From NCBI GenBank assembly GCA_016927095.1, contig JAFGNI010000165.1:1-15463 (forward strand): a stretch of DNA of 15,463 bases. Direction: 5' to 3'. Source of the DNA: Anaerolineae bacterium (GTDB lineage Bacteria; Chloroflexota; Anaerolineae; B4-G1; SLSP01). A program made the translations under genes and the position numbers. Below are positions 1 to 7,220 of this stretch, piece after piece. The notes below the pieces were generated by a model that did no database searches, was not told the DNA's origin, and saw nothing but the letters and a program-made list of their open reading frames with translations. How positions within the stretch are numbered: position 1 is the stretch's first letter; every line of letters begins with the position of its first letter.

Positions 1-261
1 ACCGAGACGGTGGCGCTGAGCCTGCCGGGGATCACCCTGGAAGAGGGCACGGTCTACACGGTCTACGCGATGGGCTTCGCGGGTGGTAGTGAGCCCGCCC
101 TGACCGCCGTCATCAGTGTAGACGCCCAGCGCGGCGCGATGCTGCCCGCAACCGGTGACGCAGGTGTCGCACTCTACATCGGCCTGGTTGCCGCTGGCTT
201 GGGTCTGCTGGCCCTGGGTACAGGCTATCGCAAGCTAGCCCTGCAGCGCGTAAGCCAGTAA
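1..261 (+). CDS. DUF4397 domain protein, C-terminal fragment with LPxTG-type anchor
   Basis: The reading frame is open from the first base, so the true start lies upstream and 86 codons are visible. The first ~40 residues (LEEGTVYTVYAMG, then ALTAVISVD) match the end of a DUF4397 beta-sandwich repeat, a domain found in secreted and surface proteins. Next come LPATG (bases 142-156), a hydrophobic segment of about 20 residues and a short basic tail (YRKLALQRVSQ). That order is the layout of a sortase sorting signal. In Chloroflexota-like genomes such tails may simply act as membrane anchors, and no sortase gene is in the window. The protein is probably extracytoplasmic. It ends at TAA, with an intrinsic terminator about 45 bases later, so it is the last gene of its transcript. 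The fold call is fairly sure; covalent anchoring is inferred. Confidence 0.75.
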   Translation, partial: TETVALSLPGITLEEGTVYTVYAMGFAGGSEPALTAVISVDAQRGAMLPATGDAGVALYIGLVAAGLGLLALGTGYRKLALQRVSQ

Positions 262-306
262 TAGACAAGGCATCACGTCTGTAACGCCAAACCACTAGAG
301 AGACTG

Positions 307-341
307 GAGGAGATGAGGGTTCCCTCATCTCCTCTTTGTTT
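307..341 (+). terminator. Intrinsic terminator after the DUF4397 gene
   Basis: A perfect 13-bp inverted repeat (307-319 with 322-334) is separated by only two bases, so the RNA loop would open by a pair or two. It is followed by a T-rich run (TTTGTTT, 335-341). This is a typical Rho-independent terminator and separates the surface protein from the photolyase operon. Confidence 0.85.
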
Positions 342-367
342 GAGGACAAGTGCGCATCGAAGATAAT
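340..367 (+). promoter_or_regulatory. Putative sigma70-type promoter for the photolyase operon
   Basis: TTGAGG (340-345) and GATAAT (362-367) are separated by 16 bases and match the -35 and -10 consensus at 9 of 12 positions. Transcription would start near 374, giving a leader of about 22 bases that includes the ribosome binding site. The -35 box begins inside the T-tract of the preceding terminator. Found by eye only. Confidence 0.5.
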
Positions 368-383
368 GGATTTATCGGGACGT

Positions 384-389
384 GGAGGT
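384..389 (+). promoter_or_regulatory. Shine-Dalgarno site fixing the photolyase start
   Basis: GGAGGT lies six bases before ATG 396. It selects this start over an in-frame TTG at 336, which lies within the terminator. Confidence 0.8.
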
Positions 390-395
390 ACAGGC

Positions 396-1805
396 ATGGC
401 TATCTGGTGGATACGTCGAGACCTTAGGTTGACAGACAACACGGCACTGAGCGCGGCGCTGGAGCGCGCGGATGGTGTCGTGCCGGTCTTTGTGCTGGAT
501 CCCGAGCTGTTGGCATCGACCTACGTCGGGAACAAACGGCTTGCTTTCCTGTTCGACGGACTCCGTGCTCTAGATGCTGACCTGCACAAGCTGGGAAGTC
601 GCCTGGTGGTACGGAGGGGGGATCCGGTCGGGGCACTGGCCCAGCTTGTTGAGGAGACGGGCGCCAGTGCGATCTATGCCGAGGAGGACGTCTCCCCCTA
701 TGCCCGGCGTCGAGATGCCCGCGTTGGTGAAGCGCTGCCTCTCCACCTGACAGATGGACTGACGGTGCACCCGCCGGATGCTGTTCTGAAGAGCGACGGG
801 GATCCGTACGTCGTCTACACACCCTACAGTCGCACCTGGAAGTCGCTCCCGATGCCCCACACCGAGTCGCTGCTCCCCGTTCCAGAGGCGCTGCACACGC
901 CTGATGGTTTGGCATCGCAGGAGATCCCTGCGACTCCAGCGCTGCCGGACGGCGTCCCCTTCGAGGCGGGGGAGAAAGCGGCGGAATGGCGGCTAGAAGC
1001 GTTCGCCGATGAGCTGATCTACGACTACAAGGACGGTCGTGACCGCATGGATCTGGCAGCGACATCACGCCTCTCTCCATACTTGCGCTTTGGGATGATC
1101 TCCACGCGGCGCGCGGTCGTTGCAGCGTTAGCTGCCAAGGAGGCGGCAAAGACAGACGCGGCACGGCGCGGCGCCACGATCTGGCTTGACGAGCTGATTT
1201 GGCGCGAATTCTACATTTCGATTCTCTTCCACTTCCCCGAAGTTCGCCGATACAGCTTTCGTCCCGAATATCGTAACCTGGCCTGGCAGAATGACCCTGA
1301 TGACTTCGCTGCGTGGCAGGCTGGGGAGACGGGTTATCCCGGGGTGGACGCCGCGATGCGACAGCTCAAGACATTGGGCTGGATGCACAACCGCGCGCGT
1401 ATGATCGTCGCCTCGTTCCTGACGAAGGATCTTCTGATTGACTGGCGTTGGGGCGAGCGCCACTTCATGCAACACTTGATTGACGGCGATCCAGCGGCAA
1501 ATAACGGCGGATGGCAATGGTCGGCGGGCACCGGCACCGACGCTGCGCCCTATTTCCGGATCTTCAACCCGGTGCTGCAGAGTGAGAAATACGATCCCCA
1601 TGGCGACTACATCCGGCGCTGGGTGCCGGAGCTAGCGGATGTGCCGGCGAAGTACATCCACGAGCCGTGGAAGATGCCGGAGGCCGAACAGCGTGAGGCC
1701 GGATGCGTGATCGGAGAGGACTACCCGGCGCCCATCGTGGACCACGGTCAGGCGCGCGAGCGCACGCTGGCAGCCTACAAGGCAGCGAGGGAAACCAATG
1801 CGTGA
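396..1805 (+). CDS. phr: Deoxyribodipyrimidine photo-lyase (class I CPD photolyase)
   Basis: A 469-residue cytosolic flavoprotein that uses blue or near-UV light to split cyclobutane pyrimidine dimers in DNA. The N-terminal alpha/beta antenna domain starts with the classic [10 protein letters not shown]. The FAD domain shows [11 protein letters not shown] (223-233), ELIWREFY (from E266), MHNRARM and [19 protein letters not shown]297, W350 and W373 align with the E. coli electron-transfer triad W306/W359/W382 at a constant offset of 9. E266 and W269 align with the dimer-contacting E274 and W277, which favours a true CPD photolyase over a cryptochrome or (6-4) enzyme. Length fits the family (~470). 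The start is set by a good Shine-Dalgarno site. It is the first gene of a four-gene operon and overlaps the next gene by 8 bases. The antenna cofactor (MTHF, 8-HDF or other) cannot be told from this reading. Confidence 0.96.
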   Translation: MAIWWIRRDLRLTDNTALSAALERADGVVPVFVLDPELLASTYVGNKRLAFLFDGLRALDADLHKLGSRLVVRRGDPVGALAQLVEETGASAIYAEEDVSPYARRRDARVGEALPLHLTDGLTVHPPDAVLKSDGDPYVVYTPYSRTWKSLPMPHTESLLPVPEALHTPDGLASQEIPATPALPDGVPFEAGEKAAEWRLEAFADELIYDYKDGRDRMDLAATSRLSPYLRFGMISTRRAVVAALAAKEAAKTDAARRGATIWLDELIWREFYISILFHFPEVRRYSFRPEYRNLAWQNDPDDFAAWQAGETGYPGVDAAMRQLKTLGWMHNRARMIVASFLTKDLLIDWRWGERHFMQHLIDGDPAANNGGWQWSAGTGTDAAPYFRIFNPVLQSEKYDPHGDYIRRWVPELADVPAKYIHEPWKMPEAEQREAGCVIGEDYPAPIVDHGQARERTLAAYKAARETNA

Positions 1806-3039
1806 CGAGATCAAGCGCCGGCTGGCGCTGGTATTTGGCTTCGTCTTTGTGGACTTGTTGGGCTACAGCCTGATCCTGCCCTTGTTGCCCTACTATGCCG
1901 ATACCTTTGGGGCGACGCTGACGTTGGTGGGCTTGCTCGGCACGTCCAATGCCCTGGCGCAGTTGGTCGCCGCGCCCATCATCGGACGCCTGTCGGACAA
2001 GTACGGTCGACGACCGATGCTGATCTTCAGCATCGCCGGCACGGTGGTCAGTTTCCTGCTGTTGGGCTTGGCGCGGACCTTGCCGGTGCTCTTTCTCAGC
2101 CGTGTGCTGGACGGCCTCCTGGGTGGCAATATCTCTCTGGCGCGGGCCTATATCACCGATGTGACCGATGAGAAGAACCGCTCTAAAGGATTGGGCATCA
2201 TCGGCGCCGCTTTTGGGTTGGGTTTCATCATCGGCCCGGCGATGGGCGGTTTTCTCAGCCGCTTCGGCTTCAACGTGCCGGCCTTTGTCGCTGCAGGGCT
2301 CTCCTTCGCGAACCTTATCGGGGTGCTGCTGTGGTTGCCCGAGTCGCTCACGGCGGAGCGCAGAGCCGCGATGCACAAGGCGGCATCGTCAAGATTCAAC
2401 CTTAGGACGCTGGTGAATGCCCTGGATCGCCCGTGTGCGGGTCCGCTTCTGCACGTCTTGCTCTTCTACAGCCTCGCCTTCACGCTCTTCCAATCTAACT
2501 TCGCTCTCTTCACCAAGGAGCGACTGGGGCTGGAGGCCCAGGCGACCAGCTTCATCCTGACCTATGTGGGCTTGCTCTCGGTGCTGGTGCAGGGTGTAGC
2601 CGTCGGCAGGTTGACGGACCGGTTCAGCGAGCGCCAACTGATCGTGGTGAGCGCGATCATCCTGGCGCTTTCGCTCACAGCGTGGGCCTTCGTGCCCAAT
2701 GTGCCGGCGCTGCTTGTCGTGTTGGCGCCTATCGCCCTATCCGGCGGCGTGCTGAATGTGGCCTTGACCAGCCAGTTGACCAAGTCTGTCTACCGAGATG
2801 AGGTGGGCGGGACATTGGGGCTGTCGTCGTCCCTGCAGACGCTGGCGCAGATTGTGTCGCCGGGCCTGGGGGGGCTCCTCCTGGACACGCTGGGGACGTG
2901 GTCGGTGGGCGTCCTGGCGGGGCTCGTGATGGCGTGGACCCTTTCCGTCGCGCGGCGCCGCGTGCTGTCGATCTCGGAGACTGAGATGGTGAGCTGCAGC
3001 GCCTCGCCCTCCGTTCAGGCAAGTGCTGTTCAGCAATAG
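1798..3039 (+). CDS. MFS transporter, DHA1/TetA-like exporter
   Basis: A 413-residue inner-membrane protein with about 12 hydrophobic segments, probably a proton-coupled drug or metabolite exporter. Helix 1 carries the D-x-x-G-x-x-x-x-x-P pattern ([16 protein letters not shown], ~16-31) of the TetA/DHA1 group. The loop after helix 2 has MFS motif A ([11 protein letters not shown], 63-73). Helix 5 has the antiporter motif C ([12 protein letters not shown], ~140-151). The two halves are joined by a basic loop near residues 185-205. The ATG at 1798 overlaps the photolyase stop by 8 bases and has GAGGGA at 1787-1792, so translation is probably coupled. The substrate cannot be deduced. Its place directly behind photolyase and ahead of a hydrolase and an SDR suggests a metabolite or stress-compound efflux role, but that is only context. 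Confidence 0.9.
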   Translation: MRDEIKRRLALVFGFVFVDLLGYSLILPLLPYYADTFGATLTLVGLLGTSNALAQLVAAPIIGRLSDKYGRRPMLIFSIAGTVVSFLLLGLARTLPVLFLSRVLDGLLGGNISLARAYITDVTDEKNRSKGLGIIGAAFGLGFIIGPAMGGFLSRFGFNVPAFVAAGLSFANLIGVLLWLPESLTAERRAAMHKAASSRFNLRTLVNALDRPCAGPLLHVLLFYSLAFTLFQSNFALFTKERLGLEAQATSFILTYVGLLSVLVQGVAVGRLTDRFSERQLIVVSAIILALSLTAWAFVPNVPALLVVLAPIALSGGVLNVALTSQLTKSVYRDEVGGTLGLSSSLQTLAQIVSPGLGGLLLDTLGTWSVGVLAGLVMAWTLSVARRRVLSISETEMVSCSASPSVQASAVQQ

Positions 3040-3044
3040 GAGAG
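3038..3044 (+). promoter_or_regulatory. Shine-Dalgarno site fixing the hydrolase GTG start
   Basis: AGGAGAG overlaps the stop codon of the MFS gene and sits five bases before GTG 3050. The nearer ATG at 3045 is out of frame and hits TGA after two codons, so it is not the start. Confidence 0.7.
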
Positions 3045-3049
3045 ATGCA

Positions 3050-4033
3050 GTGAAACGTTGGCTCAAAGTCGTCCTGATGGGGATAGGTGTCTTGCTCCTA
3101 GTTCTATCGGTGGGGCCTTTCTTGGTGCCCGTGCCGCCCTTGGAGGACACGGTCCCCGTAGAGGCGCTGGCTGATCCTGACAGCCTATTCATCGATGTCG
3201 ACGGGCTGACCGTACACTACAAGCGGATGGGACAAGGCGAACCTACGCTGGTGCTCCTGCACGGCTTCGGCGCAAGCACCTTCTCGTGGCGGGAGGTGAT
3301 GGCGCCGCTGGCCGAGCTGGGCACGGTTATTGCCTTCGATCGTCCGGCGTTTGGGCTCACGGAGCGCCCTGTGCGGGGCACCGAGGCCTGGCCCAGCTAC
3401 AATCCCTACAGCTACACCTCACAGCCGCAGCTGGTACTGGGGCTGATGGATGCGCTGGGTGTGGAGCGGGCCATCTTGGTCGGCAACTCGGCTGGGGGCA
3501 CCGTCGCGGTCCAGACCGCACTGCTGGCACCGGAACGCGTCGACGCCCTGGTGCTGGTGGATGCCGCGATCTACACAGGTGGTGGAACGCCGCCGATCGT
3601 GCGCCCGCTGCTGAATACGCCACAAATGGACCATCTCGGCCCCCTGATCGCGCGCCAGATCCGCGAATGGGGCATTGAGTTTGGACGGTCGGCTTGGCAC
3701 GATCCCGACCGCATACCGCTGGAGTTCTGGGAAGGGTATCAGAAGCCGCTGCGCGCCGAGAACTGGGATCGGGCGTTGTGGGAGCTCACGCGCTCCTCGC
3801 GACGGCTCGATCTAGCCTCTCGCTTGGATGAGTTGACGTTGCCGGCGTTGGTGATCACGGGCGATGATGACCAGATCGTGCCGGCGGAGCAGAGCATCCG
3901 TCTCGCCGGCGAGCTGCCGGATGCCAGCCTCGCGGTGCTGGAAGCGTGCGGGCACGTGCCCCAGGAGGAGTGCCCCGCGCTCTGGTTGGACGCTGTTGAG
4001 GGCTTTGTCGATGAACTACACCAGGAGGGATGA
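3050..4033 (+). CDS. Membrane-anchored alpha/beta hydrolase
   Basis: A 327-residue protein with an N-terminal signal anchor (basic KRWLK, then a hydrophobic run to ~residue 24) followed by a complete alpha/beta-hydrolase fold. The oxyanion loop HGFG is followed by the nucleophile elbow GNSAGG with S147, the acid in GDDDQIVP (D274) and the catalytic base in CGHVP (H302), so the triad is intact. A cap region lies between about 170 and 245. The fold fits esterases, haloalkane-dehalogenase-like enzymes and C-C hydrolases; the substrate is unknown. The anchor would place the catalytic domain outside the membrane unless it is retained on the inner face. The gene starts with GTG 10 bases after the MFS stop and shares ATGA with the next frame, so it belongs to the photolyase operon. 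Confidence 0.88.
   Translation: MKRWLKVVLMGIGVLLLVLSVGPFLVPVPPLEDTVPVEALADPDSLFIDVDGLTVHYKRMGQGEPTLVLLHGFGASTFSWREVMAPLAELGTVIAFDRPAFGLTERPVRGTEAWPSYNPYSYTSQPQLVLGLMDALGVERAILVGNSAGGTVAVQTALLAPERVDALVLVDAAIYTGGGTPPIVRPLLNTPQMDHLGPLIARQIREWGIEFGRSAWHDPDRIPLEFWEGYQKPLRAENWDRALWELTRSSRRLDLASRLDELTLPALVITGDDDQIVPAEQSIRLAGELPDASLAVLEACGHVPQEECPALWLDAVEGFVDELHQEG
4024..4029 (+). promoter_or_regulatory. Shine-Dalgarno site deciding the SDR start
   Basis: GGAGGG lies immediately before ATG 4030, which is too close, and six bases before ATG 4036, which is optimal. The second ATG is therefore the likely start. Confidence 0.7.
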
Positions 4034-4035
4034 TC

Positions 4036-4668
4036 ATGAAAACTGCATTGATCTGGGGAGCGAGCGGCGGGATCGGACGCGCTTTGACAGAACTGCTTGA
4101 CCGGCGCGCCTGGACGGTAGTGGGTGTCTCAAGGCATCCTGACGACCTGGCGGACCTTACCCCGCATGCCATTAAGGCTGATGTCACGGACGCAGGCCAG
4201 GTCAGGCGCGCTGTGGAGATGGTCGGCCGCGTTGTTCCGGAGGTGGACCTCTTTGTCTATGCTGCAGGCAAGATCACATCCGATCGCGTCAAGCACCTGG
4301 ACGCAGACGCCTGGCACACCGTGTTGGCGGCGAACCTGACGGGTGCATTCTTGACGACGCAGGCCAGCTTGGATGTGCTCTCGTCAAGCGCCCACCTCGT
4401 CTACATAGGCGCCTATGATGAGCGCCTGCGTCTGCCAGGGCTCTCGGCCTATGCGGCGTCAAAGGCGGGGCTGGAAGCCTTCACGGAGGTCTTGGCCAAA
4501 GAGCACCGGCGTATGCGGGTGACACTGGTTCGACCAGCTGCCGTGGACACGGCGTTTTGGGATCAGGTGTCCTTCAAATTGCCTTCGGGTGCCTTGATGC
4601 CGGTGGCCCTGGCTGAGCAGATTCTGGAAGCTTACGAAAGCGACCACAGCGGGACACTGGATCTGTAG
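4036..4668 (+). CDS. Short-chain dehydrogenase/reductase with Ala at the catalytic Ser position
   Basis: A 210-residue classical-type SDR, cytosolic and probably NAD(P)-dependent. The nucleotide-binding motif GASGGIG lies near residues 9-15, and the NAG-type motif appears as YAAG. The active-site YxxxK is intact (Y139 and K143). The residue 13 before the Tyr, normally the catalytic Ser (S138 with Y151 in E. coli FabG), is A126 in the context IGAYDERLRLPGLSAY. The protein is also short, with little of the usual C-terminal substrate loop. It may be a weak or altered reductase, or may use the adjacent Y127; both are inference. It is the last gene of the photolyase operon, starting 2 bases after the hydrolase stop. 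It could be a non-catalytic regulator. Confidence 0.9.
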   Translation: MKTALIWGASGGIGRALTELLDRRAWTVVGVSRHPDDLADLTPHAIKADVTDAGQVRRAVEMVGRVVPEVDLFVYAAGKITSDRVKHLDADAWHTVLAANLTGAFLTTQASLDVLSSSAHLVYIGAYDERLRLPGLSAYAASKAGLEAFTEVLAKEHRRMRVTLVRPAAVDTAFWDQVSFKLPSGALMPVALAEQILEAYESDHSGTLDL

Positions 4669-4676
4669 TGACAGCC

Positions 4677-4714
4677 TTGCTTTTGATGGGGATGCGAGCA
4701 TACTAACTGTATGC
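4677..4714 (+). promoter_or_regulatory. Possible leaderless promoter and palindrome over the dynamin start
   Basis: GCATAC (4698-4703) and GTATGC (4709-4714) form a 6-bp inverted repeat with a 5-base loop, and its right arm contains the ATG at 4711. No Shine-Dalgarno sequence precedes this ATG. TTGCTT (4677-4682) and CATACT (4699-4704) are weak -35/-10 candidates with 16-base spacing that would place the transcript start near the ATG. The palindrome may be an operator or an RNA hairpin over the start. Speculative. Confidence 0.3.
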
Positions 4715-6450
4715 TGCAATCCAACATTCTCACAGAAACCGAGTCGGCCATTCTTGGCGTTGAGCGTCACTGGCTGACCAAGCTCCAGGTGGCGCTGGCA
4801 CGCTTCCCTGCCTCGGATGAGGACCGTGCAACGCTGGAACAGTCGGTGCGCCAGCTCGACGAGCTCTTCCTGCTAGTCGTCGTGGGAGAGTTTAACGCCG
4901 GGAAGAGCGCGCTGATCAACGCGCTCTTTGGCCAGCCATTGCTGGAGATGGGCGTTACGCCAACGACGACGCGCATCCAGCTTCTCCGTCACGGCAGTAG
5001 CCTGCAGCGTGTGGCCCAGGACGCCGACGTCGACATCCTCTCGGTGCCCAACCCGCTGCTCCGTGAGATCACGATCGTGGACACGCCCGGCACCAACGCC
5101 ATCTACCGGGAGCACGAGACCATGACGCGCGAGTTCATCCCCCGGTCCGATCTGGTGCTCTTTGTGACCTCTGTCGATCGACCGTTCACAGAGAGCGAGC
5201 GCGCCTTCTTGGCCCTGATCCGGGAGTGGGGCAAGAAGGTGGTCCTCATCGTCAACAAGATCGACATCCTGGAAGAAGCACGGGAGTTGGCGTCCATTGA
5301 GGTGTTCATCCGGGAGAATGCGCAATCCCTCTTGGGGTTCTCGCCGGACATCTTCCCCGTCTCCGCACGCACGGCGCTGCGCGCGAAGGAGACTGGGGAT
5401 GCCGTTGCGCTTGCCGAGAGCCGGATGGCTGCCCTGGAGTCCTATATTGCCCGTCGCTTGGACGAGCGGTCGCGCGTGAAGCTCAAACTGCGCAACCCGT
5501 TGGGCGTGGGCCTGCATCTCATCGACCGCTACCTTCAGGTTGCAGGAAGCCGGCTAGGCCTTCTTGAGGAGGATTTTGCGGTCCTTGACAACGTGGCTCA
5601 GCAGCTCACGACCTACGAGGCGGATATGGTCCGCGACTTTGGTCTGCGCCTCTCTGATGTGGACCGCGAGCTGCAGGCCTTCGAGAACCGGGGGATGGCC
5701 TTCTTTGACGAGATGATGCGGCTGGGGCGGTTCTTCGACCTTCTGGATAAGCACAAGCTGGAGGCCCAGTTCCGTGCGGAGGTCATTGCCGACGTCCCCG
5801 ATGCCATTGAGGCGCGGGTCGAGGCGATCACCGCGTGGTTGGTCGAGCGCAACCAGGAACAGTGGCGGATGGTGATGGAGCGTGTCCGGCGCCGCAAGTA
5901 CGTCCATGCTGAGGCGTTGCTAGGTGATATACCGGATACGTTCGAGATGAACCGTGAGGGGCTCATCGAGAGCGTCAGCCGTTCCGCCCAGCAGGCGCTG
6001 CAGACCTATGACCGGCGAGCGGAGGCCTACCGCATTGCGCAATCGCTGCAGCGCGCGGTGGCTAACACCGCACTGGTCGAGGTGGGGGCGGTGGGACTCG
6101 GGACGTTGATCACCGTGATCGCCAGCACCACGGCGCTGGATGTCACCGGCATCCTGGCGGCGGGGACGATGGCCGTATTGGGGTTCCTGGTGATCCCCAG
6201 CCGGCGCCGGCGGCTCAAAGCGGAGCTCCGGGAGAAGATCGAAGGCGTGCGGACCAACCTGATGGCAACGCTGACGGCGCAGTTTGAGGGCGAGGTCGCC
6301 ACAAGTCTCGCCGAGATTCGGGGGGCGGTTGAGCCCTATACGCGCTTCATCCGCTCCCAACAGCGCCAGTGGCAGGAAGCCAGGGAGGAGCTGCTCACCA
6401 TCCAGAAGTGGCTGAAGCGCCAGCAATCGGAGATTGATGCGCTGTCCTAG
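4711..6450 (+). CDS. Bacterial dynamin-like GTPase
   Basis: A 579-residue large GTPase of the dynamin superfamily. G1 is GEFNAGKS (59-66), G2 the Thr cluster TPTTT (83-87), G3 DTPG (124-127) and G4 NKID (182-185). A long helical region follows (~255-450, rich in E, R, L and Q). Two adjacent hydrophobic stretches lie at about 456-496, followed by a basic patch (SRRRRLK), the membrane-inserting paddle layout of bacterial dynamin-like proteins. A final helical segment ends the protein. Such proteins bind and remodel membranes on GTP hydrolysis, with roles in membrane repair, fission or phage defence. Most known bacterial dynamins come as tandem pairs; this one stands alone, 42 bases after the SDR and followed by its own terminator. 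No Shine-Dalgarno sequence precedes ATG 4711, and the palindrome there may control its translation. Confidence 0.9.
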   Translation: MLQSNILTETESAILGVERHWLTKLQVALARFPASDEDRATLEQSVRQLDELFLLVVVGEFNAGKSALINALFGQPLLEMGVTPTTTRIQLLRHGSSLQRVAQDADVDILSVPNPLLREITIVDTPGTNAIYREHETMTREFIPRSDLVLFVTSVDRPFTESERAFLALIREWGKKVVLIVNKIDILEEARELASIEVFIRENAQSLLGFSPDIFPVSARTALRAKETGDAVALAESRMAALESYIARRLDERSRVKLKLRNPLGVGLHLIDRYLQVAGSRLGLLEEDFAVLDNVAQQLTTYEADMVRDFGLRLSDVDRELQAFENRGMAFFDEMMRLGRFFDLLDKHKLEAQFRAEVIADVPDAIEARVEAITAWLVERNQEQWRMVMERVRRRKYVHAEALLGDIPDTFEMNREGLIESVSRSAQQALQTYDRRAEAYRIAQSLQRAVANTALVEVGAVGLGTLITVIASTTALDVTGILAAGTMAVLGFLVIPSRRRRLKAELREKIEGVRTNLMATLTAQFEGEVATSLAEIRGAVEPYTRFIRSQQRQWQEAREELLTIQKWLKRQQSEIDALS

Positions 6451-6481
6451 TGCTTAGCCCTGACCTGGGATCTTGTTTGTC

Positions 6482-6508
6482 ACGGGGCGCGCACTGGCGC
6501 CCCGTTTC
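6482..6508 (+). terminator. Intrinsic terminator after the dynamin-like gene
   Basis: A perfect 9-bp GC-rich stem (6482-6490 with 6497-6505) has a 6-base loop and is followed by TTTCTGTT. It lies about 30 bases after the stop and closes the upstream transcript. Confidence 0.8.
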
Positions 6509-6537
6509 TGTTGGGAAAAGTTGATGGAAGCCAACTC

Positions 6538-6554
6538 TCTCAACCCATCTCAAC
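6538..6554 (+). repeat. 10-bp-phased direct repeat TCTCAAC upstream of the PfpI gene
   Basis: TCTCAAC occurs at 6538-6544 and 6548-6554, one helical turn apart, with further CAAC copies at 6532 and 6567. It lies just upstream of a candidate -35 box at 6572. This layout resembles an activator site for a response regulator. GTTGATGG just upstream (from 6520) is also nearly complementary to this stretch. Pattern seen; function inferred. Confidence 0.3.
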
Positions 6555-6571
6555 ATCAATGCTAACCAACC

Positions 6572-6600
6572 TCGACCGTTGTTCTGCAGGTTTCTGTAAT
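6572..6600 (+). promoter_or_regulatory. Putative sigma70-type promoter for the PfpI-led cluster
   Basis: TCGACC (6572-6577) and TGTAAT (6595-6600) are separated by 17 bases and match consensus at 4 and 5 of 6 positions. Transcription would start near 6607, giving a leader of about 34 bases. It lies between the dynamin terminator and the next gene, where a promoter is expected. Confidence 0.4.
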
Positions 6601-6626
6601 AGATTGAGGAAGATACCGAGAAAGCA

Positions 6627-6633
6627 AAGGAGG
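6627..6633 (+). promoter_or_regulatory. Strong Shine-Dalgarno site of the PfpI-family gene
   Basis: AAGGAGG lies seven bases before ATG 6641, a near-ideal site that confirms this start. Confidence 0.8.
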
Positions 6634-6640
6634 CGAAGGC

Positions 6641-7174
6641 ATGAAGGAACTTACGGGCAAGCGCGTTGCGATATTGGCTGAGGAGCTCTTTGAGGATCTC
6701 GAATTGTGGTATCCCCTTCTCCGTATGAAGGAAGCCGGCGCCGATGTCACGGTGATCGGCACCGGCAGTGCGGATCGCTACACCGGCAAGTATGGGCTGT
6801 CGGTCAAGGTGGATCTGGCTGCGGACGCAGCATCTGCCGCTGACTTCGACGCCGTCATTGTTCCCGGTGGCTACGCCCCTGACCGGCTGCGGCGCTACGC
6901 CTCAGTGCTCAAGCTCGTGCGAGAAGTGTTTGATGCCGGCGGGCTGGTGGCGATGATCTGCCACGCTGGGTGGGTTCCGATCTCCGCCGGGATCGTCGAC
7001 GGCAAGAACGTCACCTCGGTTTCGGCTATCAAGGACGACCTTGTCAATGCTGGGGCTCACTGGGCCGATCAAGCCGTCATCAAGGATGGCAATCTGATCA
7101 GCTCGCGTTCACCGGACGATCTGCCTGTTTTCTGCCCGGCCATCATCGCGGCATTGGCACGCAACGATGGCTAG
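6641..7174 (+). CDS. DJ-1/PfpI family protein (protease or deglycase type)
   Basis: A 177-residue cytosolic protein of the DJ-1/PfpI superfamily. The nucleophile elbow is ICHAGW, with C107 followed by H108, and the acidic partner is E18 in LFEDLE; these align with C100, H101 and E12 of the Pyrococcus PfpI protease. VPGGYAPDRLRR (near 74-85), SAG (115-117) and the late IKDDLVNAGAHW segment also match PfpI closely. Family members are described as intracellular proteases, glyoxalase III or protein deglycases, mostly tied to oxidative, heat or carbonyl stress; which activity applies cannot be decided here. It leads a five-gene cluster, has a strong ribosome site, and its stop lies within 50 bases of the next start (or overlaps it if the upstream ATG at 7167 is used). 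Confidence 0.93.
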   Translation: MKELTGKRVAILAEELFEDLELWYPLLRMKEAGADVTVIGTGSADRYTGKYGLSVKVDLAADAASAADFDAVIVPGGYAPDRLRRYASVLKLVREVFDAGGLVAMICHAGWVPISAGIVDGKNVTSVSAIKDDLVNAGAHWADQAVIKDGNLISSRSPDDLPVFCPAIIAALARNDG

Positions 7175-7220
7175 CGCGCTCTTGATATCGCAGACACCTG
7201 CCAAAGACGAGGCTACCTCG

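Noticed and set aside
336..395. Upstream TTG start extending the photolyase by 20 residues
   Set aside because: It lies in the terminator and promoter, adds non-family sequence, and has no ribosome site; ATG 396 has both family and ribosome-site support.
1564..2376. A 270-codon - strand frame across the photolyase/MFS junction
   Set aside because: Low-complexity Gln/Arg/His-rich translation, antisense to two solid genes.
7167..7220. Longer N-terminus for the PNPOx-like protein
   Set aside because: It has no ribosome site and adds 18 residues unlike the family, though translational coupling with PfpI keeps it possible.
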